A stretch of DNA of 64,000 nt from Cellulomonas gilvus ATCC 13127 (GTDB lineage Bacteria > Actinomycetota > Actinomycetes > Actinomycetales > Cellulomonadaceae). Below are positions 56,823-64,000 of the stretch, piece after piece; within the stretch, counting starts at the first letter, position 1, and every line of letters begins with the position of its first letter. Below the pieces are notes generated by a model. The model saw only the letters and a program-made list of their open reading frames with translations. It did not search any database and was not told the DNA's origin. The stretch is from NCBI RefSeq assembly GCF_000218545.1, contig NC_015671.1, positions 1,922,001 to 1,986,000 of the forward strand. Direction: 5' to 3'. The position numbers were made by a program, and so were the translations under genes.

Positions 56823-56866
56823 CGGTCCTCGTCGGGGGCCACGGGCGCGTCACCGCCCTCTGTGGG

Positions 56867-57172
56867 TCAGTGGCCGCCGCGTGCGCGCTGGCGGGCGAGC
56901 GTGGCGGCGCCACCCTGACCGTGGCCGAGCACCTGCAGGACCTTGCCCAGGACCACACCGGCGACGGCGAGCCCCAGGCCCGCCCAGAACAGCCACATGA
57001 GCGAGAGCACCAGACCCAGCGCGGCCACGACGCTGCCCACGACGACCACCCAGGTGGTCGTCCACGCCGCGAGCGTCCGGCCGTGGTTCGTCGGCGGGGA
57101 GCTCGGCGGCAGGTGCACCGCCTCGGTGACGGTGGGGTTCTGTGCGCGGTGCGCGAGCGTGCTGTCGGCCAT
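56867..57172 (-). CDS. HGxxPAAW-type small membrane protein of the trp cluster
   Basis: 101 residues with two membrane helices (TWVVVVGSVVAALGLVLSL and FWAGLGLAVAGVVLGKVLQV). Just before the first helix is NHGRTLAAWTT, a variant of the HGxxPAxW motif of small proteins coded beside trpE in actinobacteria. The ends are hydrophilic. Function unknown; retention in trp clusters suggests a link to tryptophan. Confidence 0.8.
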   Translation of the reverse strand: MADSTLAHRAQNPTVTEAVHLPPSSPPTNHGRTLAAWTTTWVVVVGSVVAALGLVLSLMWLFWAGLGLAVAGVVLGKVLQVLGHGQGGAATLARQRARGGH

Positions 57173-57303
57173 CGGTCGACCTTTCCGTGGGCGGTTCGCG
57201 GCTCACCCTAGCGTGCACGCGGCGGCGCGGACCTGCACGTCCGGTGCGACACCGGCCACAGGTGAGCCGTCGGTCGACCGCGCGGGCTGGGGTCGGATGG
57301 CGA

Positions 57304-57933
57304 TCAGGTCGGGTCGTCGCCGCGGGACAGCGCGTCCCACTGGTCACGCTCGTCGTCGCGGTCGGGCCCGGCACCGTCCGCGGCCGTGCCACGCGCGGCC
57401 TCGTGCCGCCGGCTCGTCGCCCACGAACCCGACGACCGCGCGAGCCACACCGCGGCGAGCAGGTCGAGCACGCCGACGGCGACCGTGACCCAGGGCCACA
57501 CCGAGACCTCGACCGTCCCGACGACGCGCTCGACGCCCGTCCGCTCCGTCACCACCGGGAGCAGCGCGGCGACCGGGTCCCGCAGCACGGCCACCGCGGC
57601 ACCCACCACGAGGGCCCCGGCCAGCGCGACCGTGGCGGCCACGACCCACCGCCCGAACCGCCCGACGAGCGCGACCGCGCCCGTGGCGGCCAGCAGCACG
57701 AGCGCCGCCGCGACCAGCGAGGGGGCCGCGGTCCCGCCCGAGGCGCGGACCGCCTCCTCGGCGCCCAGCACGGTGCCGGCCCGCGTGCTGAGCCACGTGG
57801 GCAGCGCGCAGGCCCCCGTGGCGGCCGCGGCCAGGACGAGCAGGCCCGCCGCACGGCCGCGCCCCGAGCGCGCGCGTCCGGCCGCCGCGACCTCGGCGGG
57901 CTGCGGCGAGCCGGGCGACGGGACGTCGCTCAC
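57304..57933 (-). CDS. tryptophan-operon-associated membrane protein (TIGR02234 type)
   Basis: 209 residues, four membrane helices, and the C-terminal DQWDALSRGDDPT that is diagnostic for this family found next to trpE in actinobacteria. GTG start 10 bases after the trpE stop. Biochemical role unknown. The family also has LPTWLS near residue 45, seen here. Confidence 0.88.
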   Translation of the reverse strand: MSDVPSPGSPQPAEVAAAGRARSGRGRAAGLLVLAAAATGACALPTWLSTRAGTVLGAEEAVRASGGTAAPSLVAAALVLLAATGAVALVGRFGRWVVAATVALAGALVVGAAVAVLRDPVAALLPVVTERTGVERVVGTVEVSVWPWVTVAVGVLDLLAAVWLARSSGSWATSRRHEAARGTAADGAGPDRDDERDQWDALSRGDDPT

Positions 57934-57943
57934 GAAGATTCCC

Positions 57944-59494
57944 TCACGCGTCCGCGCGACGCAGACGCGCCGCGACCTGCACCGCCCGGACCGCGGCCTG
58001 CGCCTTGTTGCGCGACTCGAGGTACTCGAGCTCGGGCACGGAGTCGGCGACGATCCCGCCGCCGGCCTGCACGGATGCGCGGCCGTCCCGGATGAGCGCG
58101 GTGCGGATCGCGATGGCCATGTCCATGTTGCCCGCGAAGTCGAAGTACCCGACCGTGCCGCCGTAGATGCCGCGGCGTGCGGGCTCGACCTCGTCGATCA
58201 GGGCGATCGCGCGTGGCTTCGGGGCCCCGGACAGCGTCCCCGCCGGGAACGTCGCGACGAGCGTCTGCAGCGCCGAGGCGCCCGCGCGCAGCCGCCCGAC
58301 CACCGTGGACGTGATGTGCATGATGTGCGAGAACCGTCGCACCGCCATGAACTCGACCACCTCGACGCTCGCCGGGTCGCACACCTTGACCAGGTCGTTG
58401 CGGGACAGGTCGACGAGCATGATGTGCTCGGCGCGCTCCTTGGGGTCGGCGAGCACCTCGTCGGCCAGCGCGCGGTCCTCCTCGGGCGTCGCGCCGCGCG
58501 GCCGGGAGCCCGCGATGGGGTACGTCGTCACGTGACCGTGGTCCACCTTGACGAGCGTCTCCGGGCTGGAGCCGACGACCGCGAAGTCACGCCCGTCCGC
58601 GTCCTGCAGCTGCAGGTAGTACATGTACGGGCTCGGGTTGATCGTGCGCAGCACGCGGTAGACGTCGAGCGGTTCCGCGGGGCAGTCGAGGTCGAGCCGC
58701 TGCGACAGCACGACCTGGAAGACCTCGCCGTCACGGATCGCGTCCTTGCCGAACCGGACCGCCTGGTCGAACTCCTCGCGGGTCGAGCGGAACCGCAGCT
58801 CGGGCTCGGGCACGTCGGCGAGCACCGCGGCGCCCGACGGCGCGGGGTGCAGCAGCGCGGCCTGCATCGCGTCGAGCCGCGCGATCGCGTCCGCGTGCGC
58901 GTCGTCCACGCGCTCGTCGGTGTCGTCGAAGTTGATCGCGTTGGCCACGAGCCACACGGACCCGTCCTGGTGGTCCACGACCGCGAGGTCGGTCGCCAGC
59001 AGCAGCGTCAGCTCGGGCACGTCGAGCTCGTCGGGCGCCTTGCGGGGCAGCGTCGGCTCCCAGTGGTGCACCACGTCCCAGCCCAACGCGCCCACGAGCC
59101 CGCCGGTGAGCGGCGGCAGCCCGGGCAGGGCCGGGGTGCGCAGCACGTCGAGCGAGCCGCCCAGGACGTCGATCACGTCACCGCTGGTCGGGACGCCCAC
59201 CGGCACGTCACCCGTCCAGCACGCCTGGCCGTCCCGCACCGTCAGCGTCGCGCGCGAGCGGACGCCGACGAACGACCAGCGCGCCCACGTCCCGTCGGCC
59301 TCCGCTGACTCGAGCACGAACGTGCCGGGGCGCCCGGCCGCGAGCGTGCGGTAGAGCCCGACGGGGGTCACGTCGTCGGCCAGCAGCCGGCGCACCACGG
59401 GGATCACGCGGCGGTCGCGGGCCAGCGTGCGGAAGTCGGCCACCGAGGGCCACGTGCCGCCCCACGGCACCTGCACGTCCTCGGCCGGGCTCAT
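57944..59494 (-). CDS. trpE: anthranilate synthase component I
   Basis: 516 residues from the ATG at 59494, overlapping the hisI stop (ATGA). First committed step of Trp synthesis. Motifs: [10 protein letters not shown] (feedback-binding LLES-like region), [64 protein letters not shown] and [13 protein letters not shown]. The glutamine amidotransferase trpG is not adjacent and must lie elsewhere. Confidence 0.97.
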   Translation of the reverse strand: MSPAEDVQVPWGGTWPSVADFRTLARDRRVIPVVRRLLADDVTPVGLYRTLAAGRPGTFVLESAEADGTWARWSFVGVRSRATLTVRDGQACWTGDVPVGVPTSGDVIDVLGGSLDVLRTPALPGLPPLTGGLVGALGWDVVHHWEPTLPRKAPDELDVPELTLLLATDLAVVDHQDGSVWLVANAINFDDTDERVDDAHADAIARLDAMQAALLHPAPSGAAVLADVPEPELRFRSTREEFDQAVRFGKDAIRDGEVFQVVLSQRLDLDCPAEPLDVYRVLRTINPSPYMYYLQLQDADGRDFAVVGSSPETLVKVDHGHVTTYPIAGSRPRGATPEEDRALADEVLADPKERAEHIMLVDLSRNDLVKVCDPASVEVVEFMAVRRFSHIMHITSTVVGRLRAGASALQTLVATFPAGTLSGAPKPRAIALIDEVEPARRGIYGGTVGYFDFAGNMDMAIAIRTALIRDGRASVQAGGGIVADSVPELEYLESRNKAQAAVRAVQVAARLRRADA

Positions 59495-59868
59495 CGGTCG
59501 CCCCCGGGCGCGGCGTCGACGCGCACGACGGGGAGCGGGCCGCCCGCCTCGAAGCAGGTCCGGGTGCCGGTGTGGCACGCCGCGCCCACCTGGTCCACCT
59601 CGAGCAGCAGCGCGTCGCCGTCGCAGTCCAGGCTCACCGCGACCACGTGCTGCACATGGCCCGACGTGTCGCCCTTGCGCCAGTACTCCTGGCGCGAGCG
59701 GGACCAGAACGTCACGCGGCCGGACGTGAGCGTGCGCCGCAGCGCCTCGTCGTCCATCCAGCCGAGCATGAGCACCTCCCGCGTGTCGTGCTGCTGCACG
59801 ATCGCGGCGACGAGGCCGTGGTCGTCGCGCTTGAGGCGCGACGCGACTGCGGGGTCCAGGGTGGGCAC
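59491..59868 (-). CDS. hisI: phosphoribosyl-AMP cyclohydrolase
   Basis: 125 residues from the GTG at 59868. Third step of histidine synthesis. Zinc- and Mg-binding residues in [28 protein letters not shown], and the [35 protein letters not shown] motifs. hisI directly upstream of trpE is the common actinobacterial pairing. No HisE domain is fused. Confidence 0.97.
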   Translation of the reverse strand: MPTLDPAVASRLKRDDHGLVAAIVQQHDTREVLMLGWMDDEALRRTLTSGRVTFWSRSRQEYWRKGDTSGHVQHVVAVSLDCDGDALLLEVDQVGAACHTGTRTCFEAGGPLPVVRVDAAPGGDR

Positions 59869-59927
59869 CCCCGAATCCTGCCACGGTGCCGCGGGCCGTC
59901 CCCGCCGCTCCGCAGTGTGGGCGCGGG

Positions 59928-61751
59928 TCAGCGCGTCTGGGAGATCCACGCGGCATGCATGGCCGCGTAGTGACCCCCCGCGGCGACGAGCTCGGCGTGC
60001 GGGCCGTGCTCGACCACGCGCCCGGCGTCCACCACGACGACGGCGTCGGCGGCCTCGGCCGTGGACAGCCGGTGCGCGATCGTGAGCGTGGTGCGGCCCT
60101 CGGTCAGCCGGGCCAGCGCGCGGGCGATGCGGACCTCGGTCGCCGGGTCCACCGCGGACGTCGCCTCGTCGAGCAGCAGCAGGTCCGCGTCCGCGAGGTA
60201 GGCCCGTGCGAGCGCGACGAGCTGGCGCTCGCCCGCGGACAGCGACTCGCCGCGCTGCCCGACGGGCGTGTCCAGCCCGGCGACGAGCTCGTCGACCCAC
60301 GGCCCCAGCCCGAGCGCGTCGACCGCGTCCCGCACGCGCGGGTCGTCGGCCGCGGGGGCCCAGGTGGGGTCCTTCTCGTCGCGCAGGCCGTACGCGATGT
60401 TCTCGGCGATGGTCCCCTCGAACAGGAAGCCCTCCTGCGGGACGAGCACGACGCGACGCCGCAGGTGCGCGTACCGGATGCGGCGCACGTCCACGCCGTC
60501 CAGCAGCACCGCGCCGTGCGTGGGGTCCACGAGGCGCGCGACGAGGCGCGCGATCGTCGTCTTCCCCGAGCCCGTGGCGCCGACCACGGCGACCGAGCCG
60601 CCCGCGGGCACCACCACGTCCACGTCCCGCAGCACGGGCGGGCCGTCGGGGTACGCGAAGCCGACGCCGCGCAGCTCGACACGTGCGGGCCCGCGCGGGC
60701 TCGGGGTGCCGCCCTCCCCCGGGTCCGGGAGCGTCACGGGCGTCTCGAGCACGCCCAGCACGCGCCGCCACCCGGCCACCGCGTTCTGCAGCTCGTTGAG
60801 GATCTCGGTGGCCATCTGCACGGGGCCCGTGAACAGCTGCACCAGGAACAGGAACGCCAGCAGCCGCCCCACCGACAGGTCGCCCGCGACGCCGAGCAGC
60901 GTGCCGACCACGATCACGACCGCGAGCACCAGGTTCGCGGTCAGCACGCCCGAGGCGAACACGCTCGCGACGAGGTTCTGCGCGTGCACCATCGCACGCC
61001 GCGTGCCCGCGACCGAGGAGTCGATGCGGCGCTGCGTGCGGTCCGCGACGCCGTACGCGCGGATGGTCTCCGCGCCGACCACCGACTCCGAGACCGCGCC
61101 GAGCATCGCGCCGTACCGCTCGCGCACGGCCGCGTACCGCCCGTTCACCCGCTTCTGCAGCGGCTGCATCACGACGAGGAGCGGCACGAACCCGATCCAC
61201 ACCACCAGCGTCAGCTGCCACGAGTACAACGCCATCAGGACGGTCGCGACGAGGATCTGCAGCAGCGAGACGAGCAGCATGATGCCGCCCCACTGCACGA
61301 ACATCGAGATCGTGTCGACGTCCGACGTCACGCGCGAGACCAGGCTCCCGCGACGCTCGGTGCCCCGCGTCAGCACGGACAGGTCGTGCACGTGCCGGAA
61401 CGCGCGCGTGCGCAGCTCCAGCAGCCCCGCCTCGCTCGAGCGGAACAGCCGCACGTTGACGAGCGCCGAGCACAGCGCGCCCAGGAGCAGGCCGGCCGTG
61501 GCGACCACGCCGAGCAGCGCGACGCGGCGCGTGTCCGGCCCGCCCTCGGCGAGGATGCCGGTGTCGATGGTCTGCTGCACCGCGACCGGGACGAGCACGC
61601 GGCCCAGGGCCGCGAGCACGGCCAGCAGCACCGTGACGCCCGCACCCTGCACGAGCTGCGGCGAGACCTGCACGCCGCGACGCAGCGTCGCCATGACGCC
61701 GAGCGAGCTCGCGGGTGCCATGCGCTGCGCCGGCTCCTCGTGCGCGGTCAC
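59928..61751 (-). CDS. ABC exporter subunit with consensus Walker sites (heterodimer partner 2)
   Basis: 607 residues from the GTG at 61751. Six-helix membrane domain (about residues 30-320) followed by an ATPase: Walker [14 protein letters not shown], Walker B with Glu [14 protein letters not shown]-loop TIAHRLS. The signature motif is LSAGE, a common variant of LSGGQ. Together with 61748-63649 it looks like a heterodimer with one competent ATP site. Substrate unknown. GTG overlaps the partner stop (GTGA). Confidence 0.92.
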   Translation of the reverse strand: MTAHEEPAQRMAPASSLGVMATLRRGVQVSPQLVQGAGVTVLLAVLAALGRVLVPVAVQQTIDTGILAEGGPDTRRVALLGVVATAGLLLGALCSALVNVRLFRSSEAGLLELRTRAFRHVHDLSVLTRGTERRGSLVSRVTSDVDTISMFVQWGGIMLLVSLLQILVATVLMALYSWQLTLVVWIGFVPLLVVMQPLQKRVNGRYAAVRERYGAMLGAVSESVVGAETIRAYGVADRTQRRIDSSVAGTRRAMVHAQNLVASVFASGVLTANLVLAVVIVVGTLLGVAGDLSVGRLLAFLFLVQLFTGPVQMATEILNELQNAVAGWRRVLGVLETPVTLPDPGEGGTPSPRGPARVELRGVGFAYPDGPPVLRDVDVVVPAGGSVAVVGATGSGKTTIARLVARLVDPTHGAVLLDGVDVRRIRYAHLRRRVVLVPQEGFLFEGTIAENIAYGLRDEKDPTWAPAADDPRVRDAVDALGLGPWVDELVAGLDTPVGQRGESLSAGERQLVALARAYLADADLLLLDEATSAVDPATEVRIARALARLTEGRTTLTIAHRLSTAEAADAVVVVDAGRVVEHGPHAELVAAGGHYAAMHAAWISQTR

Positions 61752-63649
61752 CGGGCCACCTCCTCGTCGAGCAGGTCCTCGACCTCGACGTCGGAGTCCT
61801 CGCCGTCCGCGGTGCGCCGCGCGCGCCGGGCGCTCTCGCGCTCGTAGGCCGTCGCGAGCTCGCGGTATCCCGCGTCCCGCGCGAGCAGCTCGTCGTGCGT
61901 GCCGCGGTCGACCACGCGCGCGCCGTCCAGGTGCACCACCTCGTCCGCGAGCAGCACCGAGGACATGCGGTACGCGACCAGCAGCACCGTGGGCCCGGTA
62001 CCGCCCGCGCCACCGCGCAGCCCGGTCAGGATCTGCTGCTCCACGCGCGGGTCCACGGCCGAGGTCGCGTCGTCCAGGACCAGCACACGCGGGCGGCGGA
62101 CCAGCGCCCGCGCGAGCGCGAGGCGCTGCCGCTGACCGCCCGAGAGGTTCGCGCCGCGCTCGCCCAGCGGCGCGTCCAGCCCACCCGGCAGCGCGCGGAC
62201 GACGTCGTCGACCCGCGCCAGGTGCAGCGCCTGCCAGACCTCGTCGTCGGACGGGGCGCCGGGCTCGTCGGGGTCGGCCAGTGCGACGTTGCCCCGCACG
62301 GTGTCCTCGAACACGAACGCGTGCTGCGCGACGAGCGCGACGTGCCGCGTGAGGTCCCGGGGGTCGAGGTCGCGCAGGTCGGTCCCGTCCACGCGCACCG
62401 CGCCGGAGTCCGGGTCGGACAGGCGCGCGACCAACGAGACCAGGCTCGTCTTGCCCGCACCCGTCGGCCCGACCACCGCGACGACCCGACCCGGTGCGAC
62501 GTCCAGGTCGACGTCGTCGACCAGCACGAGCGGACCCTGGGGCGTGTCGACGGACCACGTGACGTGGTCGAACCGGACCGCGGCGCCACCGGACGCGGGC
62601 GTCCAGCGCGTCGCACCGGTGGGCAGCGCGCCGCGCGAGTCGACGACCCGCGCCACGCGGTCGTAGCCGACCAGCGCGCGCGGGATCTCCCCCAGCACCC
62701 AGCCGAACGCGCGCACCGGGACCGCGAGCAGCGTGAGCAGGTACGCGGCGCCGACCACGTCGCCGGTCTCGATGCGGCCCGCGGACACCTGGAGGGTGCC
62801 CACCACGAGCACGAGCAGCGTGCCGAGGTTGGGCAGCAGGTCGATCACGGGGTCGAACACCGCGCGGACCACGCCGACCTTGACGTTCGCATCCGCCAGC
62901 TGCGCGGCGCGGGCCGTGAACCGGGACTCCTCACGCGCCTGCGTGCCGAGCGACGTCACCAGCAGCGCGGCCTCGAAGCTCTCGTGCGCGACGTCGGCGA
63001 CCTGGGCGCGCAGCTCTTGCGCATGCGTGATCGCGGGCGACATGCGTCGCTGGAACCACACGTTCGCGACGACCGCGAGCGGCAGGACCACGAGCGCCGC
63101 GACCGCGAGCCACACGTCGGTGCGCAGCAGCGCGACGGTCGCGACCCCGATCATCACCACCACGCCGAGCGCGAACGGCAGCGGGTTGAACACGGACGTC
63201 GCGGCCTCGACGTCCGCGCCCGCGTTCGACAGCAGCTGACCGGTGGGGTGCCGGCGGTGCCAGGACATGGGCAGGCGCAGGTACTGCCGCGTGACGCGCA
63301 GCCGGTGGTCCTCCTGCAGCTGCGCGTAGCCGAGGCCCGCGAAGATGCGCCGGCCCGCGACGCTCACCGCGAGCGTCAGCGCGACCAGGAGCATCACGCC
63401 GCCCGCGGCCCAGACCCGGTCCCTGGCCACCTCGTCACCCGCCAGCGCCGGGACGACGACCTCGTCGGTCGCCCAGCCGAGCACACGGCTGACCGCGACG
63501 GTCGCGGCACCGAACACGGCGGACGTCGTGACCGCGAGCGTGTACGTCCAGGGGTGGGCGCGCATGCCTCGCCAGATGAGCGTCACCGCACGTCGGGGCG
63601 TCGAGCCGACCAGTCCCATGGGAGTGGGCGCGGACCCGGGCGCGGGCAT
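61748..63649 (-). CDS. ABC exporter subunit with degenerate Walker B and H-loop (heterodimer partner 1)
   Basis: 633 residues from the ATG at 63649, chosen because GGAAGG lies 8 bases upstream; an ATG at 63688 is possible. Six membrane helices, then Walker [14 protein letters not shown] and an intact [15 protein letters not shown], but Walker B reads [12 protein letters not shown] (Asp instead of catalytic Glu) and the H-loop reads LLVAYRMSS (Tyr instead of His). This is the degenerate half of heterodimeric exporters of the TM287/288 or BmrCD type. C-terminal 25 residues acidic. Confidence 0.92.
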   Translation of the reverse strand: MPAPGSAPTPMGLVGSTPRRAVTLIWRGMRAHPWTYTLAVTTSAVFGAATVAVSRVLGWATDEVVVPALAGDEVARDRVWAAGGVMLLVALTLAVSVAGRRIFAGLGYAQLQEDHRLRVTRQYLRLPMSWHRRHPTGQLLSNAGADVEAATSVFNPLPFALGVVVMIGVATVALLRTDVWLAVAALVVLPLAVVANVWFQRRMSPAITHAQELRAQVADVAHESFEAALLVTSLGTQAREESRFTARAAQLADANVKVGVVRAVFDPVIDLLPNLGTLLVLVVGTLQVSAGRIETGDVVGAAYLLTLLAVPVRAFGWVLGEIPRALVGYDRVARVVDSRGALPTGATRWTPASGGAAVRFDHVTWSVDTPQGPLVLVDDVDLDVAPGRVVAVVGPTGAGKTSLVSLVARLSDPDSGAVRVDGTDLRDLDPRDLTRHVALVAQHAFVFEDTVRGNVALADPDEPGAPSDDEVWQALHLARVDDVVRALPGGLDAPLGERGANLSGGQRQRLALARALVRRPRVLVLDDATSAVDPRVEQQILTGLRGGAGGTGPTVLLVAYRMSSVLLADEVVHLDGARVVDRGTHDELLARDAGYRELATAYERESARRARRTADGEDSDVEVEDLLDEEVAR

Positions 63650-63765
63650 GCGGACGACCTTCCGACGAGAGGCGGGGGGATGCCCCATGCTCTCACGTTG
63701 CTCCGGGCGACCGAGGAGGGCGCCCCCGGCCGCGGCCCGCACCGCAGGTCGCCCGCTGTGCGAGC

Positions 63766-64000
63766 ATGGCGCGCATGACGTGGCACGAGACCTTGCGCAG
63801 CGACCTGGTGGACGCCCTGCGGGAGGTCCCGCCCGACGCTCCCACGCTGTGCGAGGGCTGGCAGGCCCGTCACCTGGCGGCGCACGTGGTGCTACGGGAG
63901 CGCTCCGTCACGGTGGGCGCGGGCCTCGCGCTACCGCCCCTCGCGGGCGCAGCCGAGCGGGCGATCGAGCGGACCGCCGACGACGCGGCGACGCCCGAGG
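63766..64000 (+). CDS. TIGR03085-type DinB/maleylpyruvate isomerase-like protein, partial
   Basis: First 78 residues; runs off the right edge. Start at the ATG at 63766 or the in-frame ATG at 63775. TLRSDLVDAL, then DAPTLCEGWQARHLAAHVVL and RERSVTVGAGLALPPLAGAAERAIE match the N-terminal DinB-like helical bundle of the actinobacterial TIGR03085 family (mycothiol-dependent enzyme fold; role unknown). HLAAHVV carries the first metal-binding His. Divergent from the ABC genes. Confidence 0.8.
   Translation, partial: MARMTWHETLRSDLVDALREVPPDAPTLCEGWQARHLAAHVVLRERSVTVGAGLALPPLAGAAERAIERTADDAATPE

Overview
The window is about 64 kb of very GC-rich DNA (my impression is above 70 percent) from the chromosome of an actinobacterium. 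Gene content and order fit the Cellulomonas and relatives group best: an aro-efp-nusB-pyr cluster, a trp cluster with lgt, a monoderm type IV pilus locus, and frequent GTG starts with GTGA or ATGA overlaps. The genus is an inference. I found no tRNA, rRNA, CRISPR array, transposase or prophage, and no stretch longer than about 300 bases without a gene.

Layout. 1-7254: the pyrimidine operon on the minus strand (pyrR-pyrB-pyrC-PH-like membrane protein-carA-carB, running off the left edge). It is preceded by a PyrR-binding RNA hairpin that can mask the pyrR ribosome binding site, and by a PrmC-like methyltransferase. 7443-13367: two tandem secreted S8 (subtilisin-like) peptidases and a seven-TM GGDEF-EAL protein, lying between the otherwise usual neighbours pyrR and nusB. 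13440-19100: nusB, efp, a DUF3307-like membrane protein with a SatD-like regulator, a DUF559/AbiEi-like protein, then aroQ-aroB-aroK. 19251-23186: a large secreted fibronectin type III protein on the plus strand. 23261-24448: aroC.

24537-41742 is a complete monoderm type IV pilus locus on the minus strand: pilB, pilT-pilC, major pilin pilA, two consecutive minor-pilin V-W-X triads, prepilin peptidase pilD, then pilM-pilN-pilO. There is no secretin (pilQ) or pilP, as expected without an outer membrane. The most interesting signal is here. Five sites with the same architecture, TCAAG-like, 15 bases, GCCGAT-like, lie 40 to 85 bases upstream of pilB, pilT, pilA, the second minor-pilin module and pilM. 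This is the form of a FliA/WhiG/SigD (sigma-28) flagellar-type promoter. A weaker copy precedes the Fn3 protein. The inference is that the whole pilus, and perhaps the Fn3 protein, is co-expressed with flagellar or developmental genes under an alternative sigma factor.

41956-64000: an alpha/beta hydrolase (plus strand), pyk, gltD-gltB with a CRP/GlxR-like palindrome upstream, then a tryptophan cluster (hisI-trpE-TIGR02234-HGxxPAAW-DUF4190/DUF2752-CD225/DUF2752-trpC-trpB-trpA-lgt). Upstream of it are two subunits of a heterodimeric ABC exporter with complementary degenerate sites, and on the right edge a partial TIGR03085-type protein. trpD, trpG and trpF are not in the window. Strong GC-rich hairpins mark most convergent or operon boundaries.
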